Shown piece by piece: positions 50,778 through 58,408 of a stretch of 64,000 nucleotides of DNA. A program made the position numbers and the translations under genes. Source of the DNA: JARKQH01 sp964631605 (GTDB lineage Bacteria > Verrucomicrobiota > Verrucomicrobiia > Limisphaerales > UBA8199); contig CAZVYG010000014.1 of the NCBI GenBank assembly GCA_964631605.1, forward strand, positions 1 through 64,000, given 5' to 3'. The notes under the pieces were generated by a model that had not been told where the DNA came from, did not search any database, and was given only the letters and a program-made list of their open reading frames with translations. Numbering within the stretch: the first letter of the stretch is position 1; every line of letters begins with the position of its first letter.

Positions 50778-51893
50778 ATGGTCGGCATCGAAAACAGCAA
50801 GCTATTCGCCGCGCTCGGGCCTGGGGAGCAACGCCGGTTGCGCCAAGCTTCCCGGGAGCAACACCACCCTCGCGGCCGGGTCATCTTCCGCGAGGGCGAC
50901 CCCGGCGATGGCCTGTACCTGCTGAAATCAGGCTGCGTCGAAATCTCCGGCCTGTTGAGCGGTGCGCGCCGCCAAATCCTCTCCCGTTTCGGCCCGGGTG
51001 ACGTCTTCGGTGAAATGGCGGTGATCGAAAACGCCCCGCGTTCGGCCACGGCCATGGCAGTCGAGGACACCGTGGTGGACTTCATCCCCCGCCAGGCCAT
51101 GCTTGAGGCTGTCGAGCGCTCGCCGGCGCTGGCTCTCGCGCTCTTGCGGGAAATCAGCGCCCGCCTGCGCGACTTCGACCGGCAGTATCTGCGGGACGTG
51201 CTGCAGGCGGAACGACTGGCCATCGTTGGCCGATTCGCCCGCTCCATCATCCACGACCTGAAGAATCCCCTTGCAATCATCGGCCTGGCCGCCGAGATGG
51301 TCAACCTGCCGAATGCTTCGCTCGAGGCCCGGGAGCGGGCGGTGGGCAATATCCGCGCCCAGATCGAACGGATCGGCGAGATGATCGGGGAGATCATCGA
51401 GTTCACCCAGGGCCCCCAGCCCGCCGTGGTGCTCCCCGCCATGGATTACGCCCGGTTCACTCGAGAAGTGGTTGACGAATTGCGCCCCGAAGCGGCGCTC
51501 AAACGGGTCACGCTCGAGCTCGACGCCGGCGCCGATCCTGTTCCCGTACGACTGCATCCCAAACGCCTGCGCCGCGTCTTCCACAACCTCGTGCACAACG
51601 CCACCGACGCCATGCAGGGCGGCGGCGTCATCCGCGTCCGCCTCCAGCTCAAACCGGCGGAAGTGGTCACCGAGGTGGAGGATACCGGCCCGGGCCTTCC
51701 GCCTGAGATTCTCGGCCAATTGTTCGAGCCCTTCGTCACCCACGGCAAAGCGGAAGGCACCGGCCTGGGGCTTTCAATCTGCCGCCGCGTGATTGAAGAA
51801 CATGGCGGCTGGATTGCCGCCCGCAACCTGCCGGACCGCGGCGCGGTCTTCTCGTTCGGCTTGCCGCGGCCCAAGCCGGAGGCCGTATCATGA
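50778..51893 (+). CDS. Histidine kinase with N-terminal cyclic-nucleotide-binding domain
   Basis: A soluble kinase of 371 residues. A CAP-type cyclic-nucleotide-binding domain lies at about 10-125 ('RVIFREGDPGDGLYLLKSG', 'FGPGDVFGEMAVIENAPRSA'). A HisKA domain follows with His159 in 'SIIHDLKNPLAIIGLAAEM', and the ATPase domain has 'VFHNLVHNATDAMQGGG', 'DTGPGLPPEILGQLFEPF' and 'GTGLGLSICRRVIEEHGG'. No receiver, response regulator or membrane helix is present, so it responds to an internal nucleotide or similar ligand. Its ATG 50778 follows a long antisense-like frame that is not coding. The stop overlaps the mutL start by four bases (ATGA). Confidence 0.92.
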   Translation: MVGIENSKLFAALGPGEQRRLRQASREQHHPRGRVIFREGDPGDGLYLLKSGCVEISGLLSGARRQILSRFGPGDVFGEMAVIENAPRSATAMAVEDTVVDFIPRQAMLEAVERSPALALALLREISARLRDFDRQYLRDVLQAERLAIVGRFARSIIHDLKNPLAIIGLAAEMVNLPNASLEARERAVGNIRAQIERIGEMIGEIIEFTQGPQPAVVLPAMDYARFTREVVDELRPEAALKRVTLELDAGADPVPVRLHPKRLRRVFHNLVHNATDAMQGGGVIRVRLQLKPAEVVTEVEDTGPGLPPEILGQLFEPFVTHGKAEGTGLGLSICRRVIEEHGGWIAARNLPDRGAVFSFGLPRPKPEAVS

Positions 51894-53893
51894 ACCGCAT
51901 TCGGCTCCTGCCCGAGCAGGTCGCCAACCAGATTGCCGCCGGCGAGGTCATCGAGCGCCCCGCCAGCGTCGTCAAGGAGCTGGTCGAGAATGCCCTCGAT
52001 GCGCAGGCCGGGCGCATTTCGGTCGAAATCCAGGCCGGCGGCCGCAGCCTCATCCGCGTGCTCGACGACGGTGTGGGCATGAGCCGCGACGACGCCCTGC
52101 TCTGCCTCGAACGCCATGCCACGAGCAAAATTCGCCGCGCGGAAGACCTCGCGGCCATTGCCACCATGGGTTTTCGGGGTGAGGCGCTGCCCAGCATCGC
52201 CAGCGTCAGCCGCTTCACCCTCACCACCCGCGAACGGGACGAACCGTCGCCCGAAGGGACGCAAATCACCATCAGCGGCGGGAAAATCCTTGAAGTCAAA
52301 GCCGCCGGCGTCGCTCCGGGCACCCGCGTGGAAGTCCGCCAGCTCTTTTTTAATCTACCCGCCCGGCGCAAATTTCTGCGCACCGAGGAGACGGAAGCGG
52401 CGCATATTCAACACTACCTGATGCTGGCGGCGCTGGCGTTCCCCGAAGTCGCGTTTACTTTCCAAAAGGACGGACGTGTGGTCTGGCAGTTGCCCGCCGT
52501 CAAAAGCGGTCTCGATACCGCCGCCCGCCTCGGCGCTCTCCGCGAGCGCTTGCGCGCCTTGTACGGCAACGATCAGAAACTCCTGCCCGTTAACTTCTCC
52601 GCCACGCTCCCCCGGCTGGCGCCCCCCGCCCACCTCGAGGCTGAAATGGAACCGGAACCCGAAGTCCAGGACCCCGGACGCTTCCACCTCTGGGGGTTCA
52701 TTGGCGCGCCGGGCGTTTCCCGCGCCACCCGCGAAGACCAACACCTCTTCGTCAACCGCCGTCCCGTGGAAAATCGGGGCCTAAACTTTGCCTTGCTGGA
52801 AGGCTATCACACCGCCTTGATGAAAGGCCGCTACCCGGTGTGCTGCCTGTTCCTCGAGGTGGATCCCGCCGAGGTTGACGTCAACATTCATCCCGCCAAG
52901 CGGGAGGTCAAATTCCACCGCGAAGCCGAAGTCCGCCGCCTGGTCGCCCAGGCCGTCCGCGAAGCTCTCCTGGAATTCCACAGCCCGCCCGCTCCGGCAA
53001 AGACTTTCCTCCCGCCTCCGGCGCCAAAAGCCCAATCCCAATCGCCGACGCCCAGCCCGGTTCCCGCCCGGCAGCCAAGCCTGCCCCACTTGCCGCTCGA
53101 GCTCGAATCGGCCCCAAGCGAACCGGCCGCTCGCGCGCCGGTTCAACCCGCTCTGGGACTGGGCTTCCGTTCCTCGTCTGCCGTTCCACCTCCGGCACCA
53201 CCCGTCGCGCACCCGCCCACTCCCGCAGCGTCGTCGGCGCCCACGCCGGTACCCGCCGGGCCGCCGGCGTGCGCACCGTCTCCCGTCGCGGCTGCGGTGC
53301 CGCTGCTGCAAGTGCCGCTGCGGCTGGTGGGCGTTATTGGAAAACTGTATGTGGTGCTCGAGTCGGATCGAGGGCTGGTGTTGCTCGACCAGCACGCCGC
53401 GCATGAACGCATTCTCTTCGAGCAAATGCTCGACCGCCTCGAACGGCAGGACCAGGCGCCCTCGCAAAAACTGCTGCTGCCCGCGACCGTCGAGTTGTCC
53501 GCGCGCGACGCGAGTTTTCTCCGGCAACAGTTGGGGGTCCTCACCCGGCTCGGCGTGGGGTTAAGCGAGTTTGGCGAGCGGACGTTTCTGCTGGATGCGC
53601 TGCCGCCGTTCGTCAAAGCGCCGGACCCCCGCCGCTTCGTCCTCGAACTGGTGGACGAGCTCAAAGCGGCGGGTCAGGCAGTAAACACCCTCCGTCTGGG
53701 AGAACAGGTGGTGGCCAAGACGGTGTGCCGCCATGCGGTGAAAGCCAACGACCCGCTGGCAGGCAAAGAACTGGAGAATCTGGTCGAGGATTTGCGCCGC
53801 TGTGCCATGCCCTACACCTGTCCCCATGGCCGCCCCACGCTCATCGAAATGAGTTACCGCGAGCTGGAGAAGAAATTTGGCCGGTCGCAATAA
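51890..53893 (+). CDS. mutL: DNA mismatch repair protein MutL with endonuclease motif
   Basis: MutL of 667 residues. The GHKL ATPase domain has 'QIAAGEVIERPASVVKEL', 'DDGVGMS', 'TMGFRGEALPSI' and 'HEGIN'-region equivalents, then 'NRRPVENRGLNFALLEGYH'. A long Pro-rich linker (about 365-475) precedes the dimerisation domain. That domain carries 'DQHAAHERILFE', an exact match to the endonuclease motif DQHA(X)2E(X)4E, and a late 'CPHGRPT'. MutL proteins with this motif nick DNA themselves, so a MutH/Dam system is not needed. Its start overlaps the upstream kinase stop. Its end overlaps the convergent glycosyltransferase gene by 53 bases. Confidence 0.97.
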   Translation: MNRIRLLPEQVANQIAAGEVIERPASVVKELVENALDAQAGRISVEIQAGGRSLIRVLDDGVGMSRDDALLCLERHATSKIRRAEDLAAIATMGFRGEALPSIASVSRFTLTTRERDEPSPEGTQITISGGKILEVKAAGVAPGTRVEVRQLFFNLPARRKFLRTEETEAAHIQHYLMLAALAFPEVAFTFQKDGRVVWQLPAVKSGLDTAARLGALRERLRALYGNDQKLLPVNFSATLPRLAPPAHLEAEMEPEPEVQDPGRFHLWGFIGAPGVSRATREDQHLFVNRRPVENRGLNFALLEGYHTALMKGRYPVCCLFLEVDPAEVDVNIHPAKREVKFHREAEVRRLVAQAVREALLEFHSPPAPAKTFLPPPAPKAQSQSPTPSPVPARQPSLPHLPLELESAPSEPAARAPVQPALGLGFRSSSAVPPPAPPVAHPPTPAASSAPTPVPAGPPACAPSPVAAAVPLLQVPLRLVGVIGKLYVVLESDRGLVLLDQHAAHERILFEQMLDRLERQDQAPSQKLLLPATVELSARDASFLRQQLGVLTRLGVGLSEFGERTFLLDALPPFVKAPDPRRFVLELVDELKAAGQAVNTLRLGEQVVAKTVCRHAVKANDPLAGKELENLVEDLRRCAMPYTCPHGRPTLIEMSYRELEKKFGRSQ

Positions 53894-54944
53894 GGCCCAA
53901 GGCCTTTCGTTTCAGGCCCTCCAGCTCCCGCTCCAGGCGACGGCGCCGGCGCCGGGCGCTCCAGGCGGCCGGACGAAAAATCCAGGGCCAGCCCGAAGCC
54001 CGGGCGGCCTCGAGTCTTTCCTGCGCCGCCAGATGCCCGGCCAGTAATTCGAACATACGGCCCACCTCAAGGCGGGCGGCCGCGGCCGCAAATACCGGGT
54101 CCAGGGCGGCCCGGTCCTCGAAAGTTCGCCGGATCTCCTCCAGCATCTTCTGACGCAACCGGTCCACCGCATACTCCGCCTTCGCATACGACTTGGGATG
54201 TTCCCGGAACGTCGAGAAAATTTCCGGAGTGATGCCGAGCACGATGCGGAGGCAATTCTGCAGGCCCCAGGCGCCATCGCCGACGGTGCCGTAATCGGTC
54301 GGAAACGGGTATCGCTGCAGCGTGGCGGTCCGGTACAGGTTGCTGGCGGAACTGCCCAGGATGGCGTCACGAAAGTTGAGGAGTGTAAAAACGAAAAGCG
54401 CCTCGCCGCGAAGGGCGACCGGCTGCGACACCCCAAGCGTTTCGATCAGGTCGTGAACCGGCCAGCGCGACGGCGGCATGGGTTGCCCTTTCGCGCTGAT
54501 GAATTGGGGCCGGCTGACGACCACGTCGCATGCGAATTCCCGCATCACTTCGGACAGATGCCGCAGCCCTTCGAGCGTGATCGTCTCGCCCACGGTCGAA
54601 ATATAGCAGAACTCGGCTTCGACCTGGCGGATGCCGAAGTTCCAGGATTGGTATAGTCCGGGGGGATGATCCAACCAGCGGAGGCGCGGATGGTCCAGGG
54701 CCGCGTGAAGCAAATCCCGCGTGCCATCCCGCGATTCGCTGTCCACCACCACCATTTCCTGCACGTGCGGCAGCCAGGCGCGCATCGCCGCCAGATGCGC
54801 CGGCAGCAGCGCGGCGGCATTCCGCGTGGGCAACACCACGCCGATTGGCAACGGAGCCGACGGAGCCGTGCGCTGGCCGTTGAGGCTCTCCAAGTCAGAA
54901 TGCCGCGGGGAGGGTGGCATAACCCCGAGCGGGCTAGGGGGCAA
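53841..54944 (-). CDS. Family 2 glycosyltransferase
   Basis: A 367-residue GT2 enzyme. The GT-A fold shows 'IGVVLPTRNAAALLPAHL', 'VQEMVVVDSESRDGTRDLL' and 'YQSWNFGIRQVEAEFCYI', which stands for the 'GLNxG' region. No membrane helix is obvious. It transfers a sugar to a lipid- or glycan-linked acceptor. The gene overlaps the SGNH-like gene by 11 bases and is the last of a three-gene minus-strand operon (MBOAT, SGNH-like, GT2). The sugar and acceptor are unknown. An alternative ATG lies at 54920. Confidence 0.88.
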   Translation of the reverse strand: MPPSPLGVMPPSPRHSDLESLNGQRTAPSAPLPIGVVLPTRNAAALLPAHLAAMRAWLPHVQEMVVVDSESRDGTRDLLHAALDHPRLRWLDHPPGLYQSWNFGIRQVEAEFCYISTVGETITLEGLRHLSEVMREFACDVVVSRPQFISAKGQPMPPSRWPVHDLIETLGVSQPVALRGEALFVFTLLNFRDAILGSSASNLYRTATLQRYPFPTDYGTVGDGAWGLQNCLRIVLGITPEIFSTFREHPKSYAKAEYAVDRLRQKMLEEIRRTFEDRAALDPVFAAAAARLEVGRMFELLAGHLAAQERLEAARASGWPWIFRPAAWSARRRRRRLERELEGLKRKALGLIATGQISSPARGNSFR

Positions 54945-55962
54945 CCCCCGGCATTTCGGCAGATGCCAAGGGCTTGTTGCCTTGCAGCAGCGGCGCCAGG
55001 TGGGTCAACAGCCGCCGCGTCCGCTCATGGGCGCCCTCTTCAATGGGATGATACAGGGTGTCGAAGAACCAATCCGGGTCGAGCATCCCTTCCTTTGCCT
55101 CCCCCAGAACCGGCACTCCCTGGCTCTCGAAAAACGCGCGGATCGTGGCCGCGGCGCGCTGGGCAGGTTCGGCCTCATACTCCGGCCGATGAGAGATCGT
55201 GGGATAGGTGGCCAGCACCCGCACCCGGTTCTGCCGCGCCCACTCGATGAATTTTCGGAAAATGGGGAAGCCGTTGGGCTCGGCAGGCAGTCCGCGGGCG
55301 AGGTTCTCGCTCCGCAGCGCGAACCAGGGCTGGCCGGGACCGCGATTGTCCTTCCGCGCGCCAGTCTGGTCGCCGTATTCGTTCAGCATTTTGACGGAGT
55401 AAATCCCGTGGTGGCCCCCCAGGTCGCCGCGCCCGCGATTGCGCCAGCCTTCCTTCAGCCGCCGCGTGGAAATCCACATCGCCGCGCGGAGCTGCTCCGT
55501 CAGCGGCCAGGAACGAAAATAGGCCGCGTCGCGGGCGAAGAGGTAATCGAAGTAGAGCGGATCGGTCCACTGGCTGGGCTTGCCGGGTGGCCCATGCTGG
55601 TAAGCCTCGTACTCGAATGCCAGCAGGACGGTGTCGCCGGGCTGGGCGCTGCGCTGGGCCAGCCGCAAGATGTATTCGGCGCCCAGGGCCGCGTGCGTTC
55701 CCAGGTTCACCGTGGGGAATCCGGTCTGCTTCTGGATGTCTTTGGCGCTCAGCCCGAACAGGACCGACGAACCGCCCACCAGCAACAGCTTGGGCGTGCC
55801 CGCCGCCCGCGCCAGTTCCTGCTTCCGCGCATTCAAGTCCCAACACCACTGGGACGAGAGGGTCGGCGCGCCGAGCTGGGCGAAAAAAACGCCATAGAAA
55901 ACCGTAAACGCAGTGACCAGGCCGAGCCCGAAACCAACATAGAATCTGGTGGGAGCGGTCAT
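54934..55962 (-). CDS. SGNH-like membrane-anchored partner of MBOAT acyltransferase (AlgJ/DltD-like)
   Basis: A 342-residue protein with an N-terminal membrane anchor (residues 8-28). The following region has 'LLLVGGSSVLFGLSAKDI' (block I, Ser) and 'FDTLYHPIEEGAHE' (block V, Asp and His), so it looks like an SGNH hydrolase-fold acyltransferase of the AlgJ/AlgX/DltD kind. These periplasmic proteins receive acyl groups from the MBOAT protein and move them to a polysaccharide. It sits three bases from the MBOAT gene stop, which strongly supports the pairing. The target polymer may be the exopolysaccharide of this strain; the link is not proven. The call is by pattern and context. Confidence 0.72.
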   Translation of the reverse strand: MTAPTRFYVGFGLGLVTAFTVFYGVFFAQLGAPTLSSQWCWDLNARKQELARAAGTPKLLLVGGSSVLFGLSAKDIQKQTGFPTVNLGTHAALGAEYILRLAQRSAQPGDTVLLAFEYEAYQHGPPGKPSQWTDPLYFDYLFARDAAYFRSWPLTEQLRAAMWISTRRLKEGWRNRGRGDLGGHHGIYSVKMLNEYGDQTGARKDNRGPGQPWFALRSENLARGLPAEPNGFPIFRKFIEWARQNRVRVLATYPTISHRPEYEAEPAQRAAATIRAFFESQGVPVLGEAKEGMLDPDWFFDTLYHPIEEGAHERTRRLLTHLAPLLQGNKPLASAEMPGVAP

Positions 55963-55965
55963 GGT

Positions 55966-57516
55966 CTAGAAGTTGAAGTACAGGAACGGACTCTGCGGCA
56001 AGGTGAAGTAGCCGCGAATCACAAACAGGAACACCACGCCGCAGGCAAAGCCGGTCAAGGCATTCAGACGGAGGCGGAACGGTGGCGGCCGGGCGACCGC
56101 CTCGAGCGTGGGCTCGTAGGCGGAAAGCAGTTGCTGCGTGTTGGGCAGGCACCACGCGATGAACAGCAAGGCCACGATGATCTTGAGCGCCTTCCGGTAA
56201 TCGGCGCTCATCAATGGCACCGTGTTCTCCACCGCCCTGGCCCCGAGCCAGGCCATGATCTTCTCCGCCTCCCGGCTGCTCCCCTGAAACTCCTTTTGCG
56301 CGGTGAAACCGTTCGCCCCGGCCATGGTGGCCAGCAGCCGGCCCGCGGTCGGCAGGTTCGAGGCGCGGAAGAACACCCAGGTCACCAGCACCAGCAGAAA
56401 CGTGAACGCCACACACGCCCCGCGATAGCTCCAGTGCTCGAGACGCCAGCCGCGCGCTTTCTTCAAATTTCGCCACTGATGGTTCACCAGCAGGAACAAA
56501 CCATGCAGCCCGCCCCAGATCACGAAGTTCCAGCCCGCCCCGTGCCACAGCCCGCTCAGCAGCATCGTCACCATGATGTTATACGCCTGCCGCCATTGCG
56601 AACACCGGTTGCCCCCCAGCATGATGTACACGTACTCCCGGAAGAAACGCGTCAGCGTCATGTGCCACCGCCGCCAGAAGTCAATAATGCTCCCCGCCCG
56701 GTACGGCGAATCGAAATTGCACGGGAACTTCATCCCGAACATCCGCGCCAGCCCGATCGCCATGTCCGAATACCCGGAAAAGTCAAAGTAAATCTGCATC
56801 GCGAAGGCCAGGGTCCCCAGCCAACTGTCAAACCACGAAACCATGGCCCCATGCTCGGCCGTCGCATACACCGCGATCGCAAACTCCGAAACCGGGTCGG
56901 CCAGCAGCAGCTTCTTATACAGCCCCAGCAGGAACAACAGCACGCCCATGCCCAGGTCCGTCCGCGAGGGCCGCAAATCCCGCTCGACGTACTGCGGGAT
57001 GATTTCCCAGTGCCGCACGATCGGCCCGGCGATCAGGTGCGGGAAAAACACCACGAACAGGAAGTAATCAATGAACTTATAGTGGCGCGTGTGGTCCCGG
57101 TAAACATCCACCAGATAGGCAATCTGAGTGAACGTGAAAAACGAAATCGCCAGCGGCAGGATGATGTCGTACCGCCCGAGGTCCTTCCGCACCACCATCC
57201 CGAGAGCGGACAAAACGAAGTTCGTGTATTTGTAATAGCCCAGCAGCAGCAGGTTCACTCCCACCCCCCCCGTCAGCACCCACTTCCCTGAGGGCCGGTC
57301 GCGATAACGCAGCAGCAGCTCTGCGATCGTGTAGTTGAACCCTATCGAAAACAGCAGCAACGGGACGTACTCGACCTTCCAATACGCGTAAAAGAACAAC
57401 GATGCCACCGTCAGCCACAGTTTCTTCGCCACCCGCCACTGCCCGGGTAGTACCAGAAACACACCGAGGGCGATCGGCAAAAAAACAAAAATGAACTGCC
57501 AGGAACTAAAAAGCAT
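55966..57516 (-). CDS. MBOAT-family O-acyltransferase (AlgI-like)
   Basis: A 516-residue polytopic membrane protein with about eleven helices and the AlgI/DltB signatures: 'LFSSWQFIFVFLPIALGVF' (N-terminus), 'YFDFSGYSDMAIGLARMFG', 'FWRRWHMTLTRFFREYVYI' (first catalytic His) and 'GLWHGAGWNFVIWGGLHG' (second His region). AlgI moves acetyl groups across the inner membrane for O-acetylation of polysaccharides. It is the first gene of the operon with the SGNH-like and GT2 genes. The stop codon of an unrelated-looking open frame (57517-57705) touches its ATG. A secreted glycan is the likely substrate. Confidence 0.95.
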   Translation of the reverse strand: MLFSSWQFIFVFLPIALGVFLVLPGQWRVAKKLWLTVASLFFYAYWKVEYVPLLLFSIGFNYTIAELLLRYRDRPSGKWVLTGGVGVNLLLLGYYKYTNFVLSALGMVVRKDLGRYDIILPLAISFFTFTQIAYLVDVYRDHTRHYKFIDYFLFVVFFPHLIAGPIVRHWEIIPQYVERDLRPSRTDLGMGVLLFLLGLYKKLLLADPVSEFAIAVYATAEHGAMVSWFDSWLGTLAFAMQIYFDFSGYSDMAIGLARMFGMKFPCNFDSPYRAGSIIDFWRRWHMTLTRFFREYVYIMLGGNRCSQWRQAYNIMVTMLLSGLWHGAGWNFVIWGGLHGLFLLVNHQWRNLKKARGWRLEHWSYRGACVAFTFLLVLVTWVFFRASNLPTAGRLLATMAGANGFTAQKEFQGSSREAEKIMAWLGARAVENTVPLMSADYRKALKIIVALLFIAWCLPNTQQLLSAYEPTLEAVARPPPFRLRLNALTGFACGVVFLFVIRGYFTLPQSPFLYFNF

Positions 57517-57828
57517 CTAGCCGGATAACCGCCGGGCGCGGCCCACCGCCGCGGTGGCGATGTCAACGGCCCGCGCCGGGAAGCCCTCGCCGATGCGGGC
57601 ATCAGAAACCTCGCCCCAGACGCGGACCTCCACCAACCAGCCCGGACGGCCTGGCGCGCGAGAGAAACAAGCGTAAAGGTAATGGTGCAATAGCAACTGT
57701 TCCGTTCAAAGGCGGGGAGGTTAGTAGGCCCGCTACGCGCGGGCAAGCGGCTTTTGGGACGTTTTTGGACGTTTTGCGGCCTCCCGAGACCTTGCCCCGC
57801 TACAAAACATCCCCAACCTTGTAATTGA
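57517..57828. other. Intergenic sequence upstream of the MBOAT gene, with a short orphan open frame
   Basis: On the minus strand a frame of 62 codons (57705-57517) between a TGA and a TAG shows some coding-like character ('PGWLVEVRVWGEVSDARIGE'). It touches the MBOAT start. It has no ATG, only TTG codons near its beginning. I cannot name its family. The rest of the stretch to the PQQ-like remnant shows nothing recognisable. It could be the tail of another decayed gene. Confidence 0.3.
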
Positions 57829-58044
57829 ACCGAGCTCCACGACAACAAACTCTACGCGATGTGCAATGGCGAAATCTTCTGCCTGGACCCCCTCACGGGG
57901 GACGGCTTTTGGCATAATCCGTTGCGTGGGTTCGGGACGGGGCTGGCCACCCTTGCGCTCGCAGGGGCTGCCCCGACCGGCAACGCGCCGGCCCTGGCGG
58001 AAGAGCGCCATCGCGCCGCCCGGGCAGCCGCTTCCGCCGCCTGA
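57829..58044 (+). pseudogene. 3' remnant of a PQQ-like propeller dehydrogenase-type protein
   Basis: An isolated 3' fragment with no start of its own. It is preceded by an in-frame stop (TGA at 57826) and ends at a TGA at 58042. The translation gives 'ELHDNKLYAMCNGEIFCLD' then 'PLTGDGFWHNPLRGFGTGLA', a W-x-NPL propeller end seen in PQQ-like repeat proteins of Verrucomicrobia and Planctomycetes. It then runs into an Ala-rich tail. All upstream blades are missing. This is a truncated remnant in a region that holds several others. Confidence 0.55.
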
Positions 58045-58075
58045 GGCGCGTCATCAGCCTCTTCTGCTTGCCGGC

Positions 58076-58365
58076 CGCGGTTTCAAGGGTGAACCCCGGG
58101 GGATTCGTCGGCCACCGTAGAATGACGGTGTCATCGGCAAGCTCGATCTCGAGGCGCGGCGGCCTCGCCGGCGGTGGGGTGGGATCAGTGACGTACACCA
58201 AAATCTTCTCCCCATCGCTCACCCCGTCCCCGTCGGTGCCCGCCCGGTTCGGATCGGTGCCGAACCGCCCGGTCTGAGCCTCGTCGCTGAGGCCGTCGCC
58301 GTCGTTGTCCAACAACCGGACGAGCAACAATCGGGGCCCGTTGCCTCCCGCGCCCGAGGTGCTAA
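58076..58365 (-). pseudogene. Remnant of a thrombospondin type 3 (TSP3) calcium-repeat secreted protein
   Basis: A short minus-strand stretch encodes two to three TSP3-type calcium-binding turns ('LLDNDGDGLSDEAQ', 'FGTDPNRAGTDGDGVSDGE'). A 'VILRWPTNPPGFTLETA' module follows, like the beta-sandwich near the C-terminus of secreted verrucomicrobial proteins. The pattern then breaks off at about 58078 into an unrelated basic frame, and no start or signal peptide precedes it. The gene seems truncated at both ends. Confidence 0.55.
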
Positions 58366-58408
58366 AATGGTGGCTGAGGGGCCGGGGGGTTGCTAAATTG
58401 AGAGCGGA

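Noticed and set aside
54721..57291. An 856-residue plus-strand open frame over the MBOAT operon
   Set aside because: It is antisense to three recognised genes and has no recognisable motif.
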